Below, in pieces: positions 35,956 to 45,859 of a DNA stretch of 64,000 bases. The stretch covers positions 1 to 64,000 of the forward strand of contig MPNW01000093.1 in NCBI GenBank assembly GCA_011800805.1, read 5' to 3'. Position 1 is the stretch's first letter. Every line of letters starts with the position of its first letter. The notes under the pieces were generated by a model. That model was not told the DNA's origin and did no database searches. It saw nothing but the letters and a program-made list of their open reading frames with translations. This stretch comes from Hirudo medicinalis (lineage: Eukaryota > Annelida > Clitellata > Hirudinida > Hirudinidae). A program made the translations under genes and the position numbers.

Positions 35956-37601
35956 GTTAATGTTAACCATATTGTTAGTCTAGCAGAGTTAGAGGCTTGC
36001 CTCACCAAGACATACACCGACGCTCTCCGCAACAGGCCGCTTCCAGAGAGAACTGGGATTTCTGGGGCACCTCTGCCAACATGTCCATTCAGCACAGCAG
36101 CCCCTTCGATTGAGGAGGTCAGAAGAATTGTAAAAAAAAAAGCAAGAAACCGCTCCGTGCCCGGCCCCAACGGAGTTCCATATTGGCTGTATAAAAGATG
36201 TCCAAGAACCCTCAAACTGTTCCATACTAAAATAGTAACAGCCTGGACCACTTCCTCGGTTGACGGCGAATGGAAAATAGCCGAGGGCTTATATATCCCT
36301 AAGGAAAAGGAATCCAAGTGCCTGAATCAATTTCGACCAATCTCGTTGTTGAATGTGGAAGGGAAATTCTATTTCTCATGTTTGACCGCAAGGCTCACTG
36401 ATTTCATGACAGCGAACAAGTACATTGACACTTCAGTTCAAAAAGGAGGAATCCCAGGAGTGCCGGATTGTATAGAGCATACCATCATGATATGGGAGGC
36501 GATTCAAAACGGAGGACAGCGCATCCCGACTGTCTCAGAAGAACCTTAGCCTTAAAGAGCCTTGGAAGAGTTTTTGACGAGTTGCTCCGCGACAAAAATC
36601 AAGAGGCTGCCACAGTTAACAAAATGTCGAATGGATTGAATGCAATTGCCAGAACGCCTCTTCAGGGCAGATATAAAGTCTGGCTTTTGCAATTCATTCT
36701 CTTGCCAAGGCTGCTCTGGCCACTCATCATATACGAAATGGGATTGCCTTCGGTGGAGGAAATGAAGAGGAAAATCAATTAATGCACAAGGAAGTGGTTG
36801 GGGTTGCCACCATCAATATCGTCGATATCTCTCTACAGTAGGAGCGCACGATTGAGGCTGCCGCTCAGGTCCATTGTTGAAGAATACAAAATTAGCAAAA
36901 TCGGAACACAATGGTCGCTCAACAACTCCAAAGACAACAGAGTCCGCGAAGTTATGCCGCAGCTTCGTTCTGGACGGAAATTCAGAGCGCAAGAGGAGAT
37001 CGAGAAGTCACAGGCAATTTTGGCTTTTGAGGAAATAAGAGGGCCCATTCAGGTTGATCGTCATGGAGTTGGATGGAATCACTTTGAAAGATAGTCCACG
37101 GCAGATGCACCGGCCAAAGCAGCCACGATAATTCGGGAGAGAAGGAGACAGATGGAAACGGAAAGAATCGCTCTGGCGAGGCAAGAGTTTAGATGGTGTC
37201 CATCTTTTCGCCATCGAAGTCGGTGCTAGAGGACTTGTAGGCAGGTCTACGTACGCCTTTCTCAGAGCGATAGGCCTTTCTAACAGACAGACAAAACATT
37301 TTCATTTTTGACATTTTCGTCAAAGAACTGTCTGAGGCCGCAGAGTCAGCGTCTCACTGGATTTGGACGACGAAGGGCCGGAAGTAAGACTTCACAATCA
37401 AGGTGAAGCATGGAGTGTCAGTCTCATGGAGGGTCCTGGCTCATTCCACCACAACGGGAACATCAGAAGGAAGTAAAAGAAGAGACACCTAGACAACTGT
37501 AACGCCAACGGCATATAGGAGGCGCTTCAGTAGAGTTTCTAGTGAAGTCCAAATCATCTTAGTTATGCAACGGACTTTAATCAAATAAATAAATAAATAA
37601 A
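35956..37601 (+). mobile_element. Non-LTR retrotransposon fragment with internal deletion
   Basis: Three frames carry recognisable pieces of a LINE polyprotein. About 35,960-36,535 holds the pre-RT and early RT region (SVPGPNGVPYWLYKRCP, GLYIPKEKES, FRPISLLNVEGKFYF, YIDTSVQKGGIPG). About 36,545-36,780 and 36,785-37,095 hold the post-RT region (LALKSLGRVFDELL, LLPRLLWPLIIYE, LRLPLRSIVEEYKISKIG). The palm part with the catalytic YxDD motif is missing at the junction near 36,540, and stop codons and frame changes follow. The copy ends in an (AAAT)n tail at 37,580-37,601 (AATAAATAAATAAATAA), typical of target-primed insertion. It is not able to move on its own. A second copy of the same family lies at 47.4-48.2 kb. 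Confidence 0.85.
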
Positions 37602-38890
37602 GTTTCTAGTGATGTTTCTCGGACGGCGGAGCTCTCGCGGTTTTTCTTAAATTTCGTGGCGATTTTGGACGTAAAATTTTTTTGTCTTAGTTTGTATCGA
37701 GCAGACAGTCCGTTGATTGTTGAGGGTATATTGGGAGATTATGTTGATATGAAGGAAGAACAAGCTGACAGGGACATCCGTTTGATCACCGGATGCGGCC
37801 CAGCCCCTGAGAGCATAAGGATTCAGGGCCGAAACGTTCATCGAAGGGGCCAATCCTCTGAAGATCCCTGTCAGAAGGCTCCATCAAGAGTTTCGAAAAA
37901 TACTATTGCAAAACAAATTTGCCCCTTCCCCTACCGTGTCCAATTTTAAAATCCTGACCACTTTTGACAATAAATAGAACTTTTCGGCCATCAGAAATGC
38001 CCAAGCATAAATATATTTATATATATTTATGTTTGCATATCTGCAGTTATTTCTAATTTTCGGTGTTATTTTTTTATTGACAATTTTTGGAATACTTTTC
38101 CTTCTTCTTGTTTATCTTAATCTTTAATTTTTCCAACATAATAAAAAATTATGTCACATCCTGATTTGATCTGAAAGTAAAAACCCAAGAGAACACTTCC
38201 TGGAATGTCTATATCATTTAACCTGCGAAGACAAATATTGGACAAACGTTGGAAACTGTTTTCGAACAACTATGGGTGGCTCAATTAGCTGGATCAGTGT
38301 TCCCTTCGGGGGGCCTTTGAGTGTCCTCAAATGAATCCTGTTAAAATAGCAATATTTCTGACATGCTCTGCCACTCTCCTTCACCACGTATTTATTTAAA
38401 TCGTAATTAAAAATGGCATATATTCCGAATATTATGTAATATATATTATCACACTAGTACCACTCCGACTAATAATAACAACTAATGTATAATTCTTATA
38501 AAGTCATGATCACATATGAATTAATAAAGGCTTTGAGAAGCTTGTGAGACTGCAACATCTAGAAATAGAACACATTTTGCGGCAGCATTAATTATTAATA
38601 ATGTTCGGTCATTAACACTTAATTTAGATGATAGTTTAATTAATAATTTTATCGAATAAAATGTAATTTAATTGAGAGTAATTAAGAAGTGTCAGCGACA
38701 CGATCACAGTTCGGCATTTGCGTCGAATGTCAGTATTTGGGTTTAAAAGTGCTTTTCGATCTAGAATAAGTTAATCTCTTCGAGACATATTTATGCGCTA
38801 TTAAGGAAGAATCAAGCCCTTTTCTTTACATTACATATTAAAAGATGATTCTAGAGGTAAATGTGTTTATGGAACGCGAAAACATTTAAA
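37602..38890. other. Intergenic between LINE fragment and K2P channel 1
   Basis: A 98-codon open frame at 37,656-37,949 begins just after the LINE tail and has no recognised content. A short segment after the tail (AGTTTCTAGTGATGTTTC) echoes sequence just before it (AGTTTCTAGTGAAGTCC), possibly an insertion-site duplication or a nested end. The rest is AT-rich with nothing recognised. Confidence 0.4.
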
Positions 38891-38901
38891 CGTCGTACCA
38901 G

Positions 38902-39128
38902 GAGACGTCATTATTTATATTGTTGTTTATTTTCGAAGGGAATCAATCTATATTTTGACCATTTATCAGAGTCATACTTTGGCCAAGCTAAATTAAAAAC
39001 GGAATTTCATTCCATCGGAAAGAGCTGTCCGAGCGAAGCATACATGTTAAGATTGAAATCATCATTCCACTTTCGGATAACCTCGACATTTATGAATGAA
39101 GCAATCAATTGAAACAGGCTGACAAGTC
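38902..39128 (+). promoter_or_regulatory. Conserved upstream block of K2P channel gene 1 (CRE-like ACGTCA)
   Basis: The sequence from ACGTCA at 38,905 to the start codon aligns by eye with 45,615-45,859 upstream of the second channel gene. Shared blocks are ACGTCATT, TTGTTTATTTTC.AAG.GAATCA, AAGCTAAATT/ACGCTAAATT, GCGAAGCAT and a final CATTTAT..AATGA.GCA. ACGTCA is the half-site bound by CREB/ATF proteins; whether it is used is unknown. Confidence 0.5.
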
Positions 39129-42100
39129 ATGGATGTGAAAAGTGGGACTGAGAGCGAAGCGGCAATCTTCACATTCGAAATGTGGAAGAATTACTTGGTC
39201 CACGATTTAGAAATTGGTAAAATCATACTTGTTGTTTGTTTCGTTGTGGTCGGTGGATATTTATTTGCCGGTAGAGAAACTACCCAATATTCTCATTTTG
39301 TCAAATTGCTAAATGAATACGAGAGGGAAATGTTAGAGGACCTCGAGAATATCACAGGAAAATTTCCGAATGAAGAAATAATGAAGGACCTCATCCATAA
39401 AAGAGTTCTTCTTTTTGTCAAGAATTACGAAAAACTTCCCGATGACGACATTGATATGACGTGGACTTTATCGATTGCCATGTACTACAGCTTCGTGATG
39501 ATAACCACCATAGGTACGTTTCATGCTACTTTCTTTGTAAAATCATTTAAGTAAAATCATTTTTGTGTATGTTATATGTTGATTGGACTCTTCTGAACAA
39601 ATGTTACTTTCAGGCGGGGACAGTTTTAAAAAAAAATTAACATTATTTTTTTTTTGAGGTTGATTTTTAAATTAAATTTTGTTCGATTTTAGAATGTTTC
39701 TATTCTTTATCAAATCTATCAATCATTTTTTCAAGTCACTATCAGAAGTGTCCGCCATAAATATTTTAAGGTATAGTCAGACCAAACCAAGGCCTTGATC
39801 AACAAGATTACCAAGATTACTTGATTATTAAGACCGTAAGCTTATATCCGTCCTATTCTCGATCACTGTTCCCCTCTCTGAAATATGGAAAGTATTTGAT
39901 CACCAAACTAGCGAAAGTTCAGCTTCAAACGCCCATTCCAGGTCTAGCCAAACTATCACACAACTGTCTAAAAAATGAGATTAATAAATGATTTATATGC
40001 ATAACTTCATCTTTCCGAGGTCATGTTCGTTGCATAATTTCTAATACTTGCTCCTCCATTATATACCAGAGGTCGTTCTCAATAAATTATTCTCCAAACT
40101 CTGTACTCATAACATTCGTAAATATTTTTTCATCACATGTAAATCTTTGGAATTCTCTGGCAGCTGCAATGGTTGACACTGACTTTTTCTCGATTTTGTT
40201 AAAAGTTTGGTCGAAGAATTGAACCATAATAACTTTCTTCATTACAAATACGATAGTTGACCTCTTTCCTTTTGTTGCCTTATCTTTGTCGCTTTTTGAT
40301 GATAATGATAACGATGGCGACGACGATGACGAAGTCCATTTCACAGCGAGATGATTAGGACGGTGTCGCATTTTTCTCCATTTCTTTGAAATACTAATTA
40401 CAAAATGGTAATTTAATACTAATTAAGTACTTAATTAAATACCATTTAAATACTAATTTGGTATCGTAATAGATACTTTAGAATTTCTTAAGCTGCTTGT
40501 CGATTAGTGTATGCGGGCCTTAGTATGTTAACAAATTGAAAAAAGTCCACCTTAAAAGTAATTTGTTGCGTTTCAAAAAGATTAAAAAAGAGTCATTGTA
40601 CGAGTAATTACAAGAAATGTTTTATAAATTGCGTTTAAAGTGTGAAAGTTAGTTCAGGTTACTTGTTCCCGCATGCCGTAGTAAGTAGCAGTAGTAATGT
40701 GTCGTGTTCGCAATCCAGCCCTTGAAAAGGATCGCTATATAAATGGTTAAAAAGCGTCTGACGCTCTGTGTTGCCAGTGAACCTTTGGAAATAAACCCAA
40801 ATTGCCTAAAAGAAAAAATATTATATTAAACTAATTGTTAACGTCAATGATTATTATTTTTTAATTTTTATTATATTTTTCATAACCAAAATTTAGCAAT
40901 TACATAAAGATTTTTTTAACAACAACATTAATTATGAGTCAAAGTTTTATTTATCAGTTAATAGTTATTTGCCAGCGAGTAGGCATCTCCTTTAATAACT
41001 TCTGATTTACCAAGACCATTTGTATGAAATGGTAACTCGGAATCTTGATTGTGAAGTCTCAAATTATTTGCCATCTCTGCCAAAAACATCCTTCACCGAA
41101 TCTGACATCATCAACCTTTGTTCAATTCAATTGAACTTATGACAACTTATGACAAGTTCAATCCTTAGCATCTGCTTGTTTGGCTAGCAATCGATTGCTA
41201 AGTGCTCCACGTAAAAGCTTATTTTCGTGTTTGGTTTTAATCAAATTGACCTTTGAAAAACCTTTCGACGCTTGCTGAGGAATGGGGTAATACCTTAAGC
41301 TCGCAGATGAAGTCAGCCAAATCACAAACTTTCTTCTGATCATTGAGATCTGTGATTTGTACCAATGCAATCCAAAATACGGGTGGATCCTCGTCCAGCA
41401 GATGTCCAAGATCACCAAGTTACAACGCCAGTTCCAGCCATTTATGAAATAATTGATCAAGGTTCTCTTCTGAGACAACTGTTGGAAATGGAGAAATGGA
41501 TAGCTTATCGTAAGACCAATGATGGCGATAAACACAGGAAGTCAGAGTCAGTAACAATGAAGAGATGATCAAAGAATTCAATGAAATATTATTTTTAAAA
41601 TATTTTATTTTAGAATTCTCAAAAATTCCAGATCTGAACAAAAAATACCAGACACCCAGATGAAGGCCGAAATACTCAGATCTAGTGGAAAAGACATGTC
41701 ACTGGCAACAATCAAAACTGCTGATGTTGTGCATGTGGCGCTATGTAAATGAACTACAATTACAATTGCATTTGGAAGACATTAAGACTTACATCTTTTA
41801 CTTCTCATGAGCTTGTTGAAAACAGTACTTCATGGATATCCGATGTCTCTAACTCCATCGTTGTCTGTCTCATGATAAAGAATGGAATGACAACGCCATT
41901 TTTAGATTTTAGGCAAAGATATTCGAAGCTTTAAAATGACAACAAGACAATTACAAAATTAGGGATTGAAAATTGAAAAAAATCCATGAATGGTCGCTCA
42001 GTGAATATTAAAGTTGATTATAATTACGGATTTAGTTATTTGATTTAGGATTTGAGACCTCAATAAAATAATTCTATAAAGAAACTGGTAGATCTCAGAT

Positions 42101-43159
42101 CATTCGGATTTTATTGATGCATTGGCGTAAGAACTTTTAGAAAATTGCAGACAATGTATTTTACCTCAGATCAAACTCATCAACTTAGCATTTACTTTTC
42201 AGTGTTTAATAAAAGTCGTTTTCATAACCAATTCTTATTTTAATATCTAAATTATATTAGATCTGGCATGAACTGTTCCATCAATTTTATGAAATATAAG
42301 GATCACAAAAATATTTTTAAATGTGATGAAATTAATAAGTTTAAAATCCAAAAATTAAAAATTCATGATGTCCAACTACAAAATGTGACCTGCACAGTCA
42401 ACTAATGCGATGTTCTGTTAACTTTTCAGTTTTAAACCTTTAAAGATATAATCTTATTCTTAATTCGTTTTAGGATACGGAGATTTTATGCCCTCTACAT
42501 CTACTGGAAAAGTTTTGACTATCATCTACTCCGGCTTCGGTATAGCTATGTGCCTTTCGACTTTCATTAAGTTCGGGAATGTTATAGCCATAACTACTCA
42601 CAATACTTATGTTCTTGTGAAGTTCCATATTACTAGGGCATTTCGAGCCCAACGAAGTCGCCCACCTGCACCAGCAAGCCAGCTAAAAGACGTCAGTACC
42701 ACTTTCTTGCTGGTATTGAACATCGTCTACATATTCTTAGGAGCTGCTCTACTGGATTATTATAATGATTTGAGTTTTTTAGACTGTTATTACTTTCTTG
42801 TTATAACTATGTCGACTATCGGATTTGGTGATATTTATCCTGACCGACGTAACCAAATTTTATGCATAGGTCTAACGTGCTTTGGTCTAGGTCTCATGGC
42901 AACTCTTTTTACCAAGTTAAGAAAATTCATTCAGCACCATATCGAAGTTAAGTTAATGAGGTATCTCATGTTAAAGAAAAGATCTTTTAAGCAGAAACTT
43001 AGCATCTTACCAGAGAAAGTGGGGCTGCCAGATAGATCAATTAATAGTATGGTCACCTACGTCTCAACAAGGTCCAAAGGACAGGAAACCGCCATAAGTT
43101 GGAGTGATTATGGTGAACAGGCGTACGTGGTCGATTTTGAACGTTGCTTAGTCATGTAA
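39129..43159 (+). CDS. Two-pore domain K+ channel (K2P), gene 1 of a tandem pair
   Basis: A plasma-membrane background (leak) potassium channel subunit; two subunits make one pore. Two exons, 39129-39513 and 42474-43159, are joined in phase so that the junction splits the Gly codon of the first selectivity filter (TTIG^YGDF). Exon 1 has TM1 (IILVVCFVVVGGYLFAG), the extracellular cap helices with one N-glycosylation sequon (NIT), and pore loop 1. Exon 2 has TM2 (GIAMCLSTFIKFGNVIA), TM3 (LLVLNIVYIFLGAALL), pore loop 2 (MSTIGFGDIYP), TM4 (GLTCFGLGLMATLFTKL) and a basic cytosolic tail. The protein ends FERCLVM, a CAAX-type box, identical over the last 20 residues to the downstream paralogue. About 356 residues. 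The intron holds a SINE copy and a hAT fossil. I cannot assign the K2P subfamily. Confidence 0.95.
40650..40778 (+). repeat. tRNA-derived SINE, diverged copy in K2P-1 intron
   Basis: It shows GTGTCGTGTTCGCAATCCAG (altered B box), then GGATCGCTATATAAATGGTTA and AAGCGTCTGACGCTC in the order seen in the copy at 15.08 kb. Part of the body is deleted and the 3' end is lost. Confidence 0.7.
41158..41570 (-). mobile_element. Fossil of a hAT-family transposase C terminus
   Basis: On the minus strand one frame gives KVCDLADFICELKVLPHSSASVERFF. After a frame change the next gives GFSKVNLIKTKHENKLL followed by ALSNRLLAKQ. This series (hydrophobic block, SSASVERxFS, LIKTKxRNxL, LLxxKQ) is the C-terminal dimerisation region of hAT transposases. 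The frame break and the lack of an N-terminal catalytic part mean it is dead. It sits antisense in the K2P-1 intron. Confidence 0.65.
41716..41768 (+). repeat. SINE 3'-tail fragment
   Basis: GATGTTGTGCATGTGGCGCTATGTAAATGAACTACAATTAC matches the tail of the SINE copies at 14.2 and 15.2 kb. Only about 50 bp of the 3' end is present. Confidence 0.6.
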
Positions 43160-43215
43160 AACTGCTTAATTGAATTATTATCATGTTCAATGTCGTTAAT
43201 GGTTCTGAAACAAAA
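43160..43215 (+). promoter_or_regulatory. Conserved 3' UTR block of K2P gene 1
   Basis: Forty bases from 43,172 to 43,211 (starting GAATTATTATCATGTTCAAT) are identical to 50,059-50,098 after the second channel gene. Sequence further downstream is unrelated. This could be a shared mRNA control element or a gene-conversion tract. Confidence 0.6.
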
Positions 43216-43219
43216 TTGT

Positions 43220-44015
43220 TTGTGGAAATTATTTGCATTTCTTTAATTAAAATGGACAGTTTATTGATGCTATTCGTTAGGAAAATTTTGTAAAATATTT
43301 CAAGCCATTCTTTGTAAAAAAAAAACTTTATAAAAAGATTAAAATTATACGCTAATTTAAATGTTTTTTTAACCACACCTCCAAATAGAAAATTCCAACA
43401 TTGCAATGTCAGGACTTTGAAAATATCTTAATTATTTCTTTACCACATTCTTCAAACAATATTTCACATAAATAACTGATACTAAAACTACTTTGCCTGC
43501 CGTTCTCTACCTGGCTAGCTTTGATATCTCTAGAAAAAGCTATTTATGGTGAAGAACACAAATGTTTTTCAATTCTATCGCAATCCTTTTTAAGGCTTAA
43601 AAGACATATTTATTCACGTTAAGACACTGCAATGCTAAGTTTGATATCATAATGACAGAGCTGAAATTTCTGCAGCCATAGAAACCCGGATGTTGAAGCA
43701 CTGGCAATAAAAAGAATACATGTAACCTTTGATGACCAAAATAAAATAATAAGGAATATAATAATAATAATAATGATAAGGAATAATGCAGTGAAGAACA
43801 AAATAATAACACGGCTTGCAAAGGATGAGACAATAATAAAAATATGTTAAGCCGGATAACACAGTTGAAATAAATGTGTGTTTTAGCCAATATTTAATAC
43901 TATCAAAGGAATCCGATTCTCGGAGAGGGATGATCTCTGGTCACTGGTTCTGTAAAATGCGTGTGTCTTACAGGTCACGACCAATTAATAAGGATCATAT
44001 GGTCGTATTTAACAG
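43220..44015. other. Intergenic between K2P genes, left part
   Basis: AT-rich, with an (AATAAT)n-rich stretch at 43,742-43,790 whose open frames are repeat artefacts. Nothing else was recognised. Confidence 0.45.
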
Positions 44016-44017
44016 AG

Positions 44018-44218
44018 AGTTATATAATCCCCGCGGGTGTACCTTCACCCCCTAAAAATGTTAGGGGTGTACACTTGCAAACAACCAAGTTATGTGTAAA
44101 TCCTGTCATGGATATGCAACAAAAGGGTCATCTGATGACCAGATGTACCCAGGCTATTGGTTAACTCCCCCTCCCCGCAATTACATAATCCTATATAACT
44201 CCACGGTATTTAAGTAGA
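44018..44218 (+). repeat. Dispersed repeat, copy 2
   Basis: Same ordered blocks as at 5.29 kb: GGGTGTACCTTCACCCCCT, AACCAAGTTATGTGTAAAT, TGTCATGGATATGCAA, AAAAGGGTCATCTGATGA, GGTTAACTCCCCCTCCCC and ATATAACTCC. The two copies are clearly alignable through most of their length. No coding frame or terminal repeats were recognised. Confidence 0.7.
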
Positions 44219-45612
44219 ATCTAAACGACCGGATGTCAGGGCGGCCTTGCACAGTGATACCTCCCTTAATGTATCGGGCTTTTGAGGAGGGGGTAGCTAT
44301 GATGCGAACGCGACATGATACAGCTGTTGCATCATAGCAGTGTGCAAGAAATGTGGTGGTATTAATATTAACGTCCATTACATAACTAAATTATTAAGAT
44401 GGTGCTCCAATCCCTGCTGCCATAGTAGGATGGTGAGAGTCTTAGAAAAAACATTAGGCCATATGTACTATGTACTTGTTTATCATTCAAGTATATAGCC
44501 AGATTAACGATTGTCTCCAAACCCATTTTTACAGCTTCCTAATTATGGAAGGTTATTTAATTTCTGACAATTATATGGGATTACTTTTAACTATAGAGTC
44601 CCACATTTTGTGTGTGATCAACATTGAGGACCTGGTAACCGAATTTGCAAAGATGAAAGCACGGAAAGTTTCACTACTTTAACACTACACGTTCAATACA
44701 GGAGAAGACTTTACTTAGTTGTAGGCTAGGTCATCGGTGTCACAATGACAATGCTATGTACAAAGCATAGCAGACACTGCAATAAATCTATATTAATCAC
44801 TTTGAAATGCAAGTCGAAATTTTTTTCTTTGGTTCATGGAAACCCATGGGCAGCTCGGCACATAAGACCAAGCCTAAATCCGGGACTGTCTAAAGGACTG
44901 ACATCACGCTATGTGGACAAATTTCATATTTAACACAAAGTTTTCCATCTGTGTGATATCTATTTACTTGTAGTTGAAATTAATACATTAATTATTACAT
45001 TACAAGTGTCGTTGAATGAAATTAATGGCGAATTAATAGATAATAATTAAACAGATAGGTTAAAGATAGGTCAGATTGCAGGAATATGGCAGCTGGAATT
45101 TTATTATTTAGAAGCACTATTTTTGTTGAAATTTAGAAAAAAAAACACAAAAATATAAAAAATCCCGCCTAGAAATCCATTTCATTGATTATACCAGTCC
45201 AGTTTCGTAGAAGAGGTTTATAGGTTCAGATGGTGCCACCAATTTGCCTTCATGTTTGAAATCTGCCCTCTTATTTAGATACATTTATAATCAGCTTTAA
45301 TTGGAACATTTAAATAATTTTGAAACAAATGATTTTAATGAGTTGACCATTTCAATAATGCTATCGTAAATTATTGAAATTTGAATGTTTTGGCAGTTAA
45401 TTAAATAAGAAACAAAAACAATTTTTTAAATAATTAATGCATTTTTTAATTTTTTCTCATAGAATATTTGTCAAAAACTCAGATTCACAGAATATGAGAC
45501 TTATTTACCCAGATATTTTAATCGAATCGATTTCATATTTCCTATCAATGGATTGAAAATAAAAATGTTCTTCAAAACGCACAAGCGAGAAGCATTCCGG
45601 TGCCCAAATATG
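44219..45612. other. Intergenic between K2P genes, right part
   Basis: Short open frames only. No exon, RNA gene or repeat family was recognised. Confidence 0.45.
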
Positions 45613-45614
45613 AG

Positions 45615-45859
45615 GCTACGTCATTGATTATGGTTTTGTTTATTTTCAAAGAGAATCATTTCATAATTTACGTTTTAATGGAGTTATATTTCAACCACGC
45701 TAAATTTCATGCAAATTTAGTTCAATGATTGGAAACTACCTTTGCGAAGCATGAGCGTCAGTGTTAGAAGTAAAAGTTCCTTCAAAATCCGTTGATAACT
45801 TTCATATTTACAAATGAGGCAGCCTTTTGAAGCCTAAAATTAGTTTGGAAAAGATTGAT
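45615..45859 (+). promoter_or_regulatory. Conserved upstream block of K2P channel gene 2 (CRE-like ACGTCA)
   Basis: It aligns with 38,902-39,128. ACGTCA lies at 45,618, which is 242 bases before the start codon, against 224 in gene 1. The shared order of blocks up to the ATG suggests the promoter and 5' UTR were duplicated together with the gene. Confidence 0.5.

Noticed and set aside
37656..37949. 98-codon open frame after the LINE tail
   Set aside because: No recognised domain. It directly follows a retrotransposon tail and may be unrelated flanking sequence.
43597..43890. Overlapping hydrophobic minus-strand open frames
   Set aside because: They arise from an (AATAAT)-rich stretch. Apparent membrane segments are a composition artefact.
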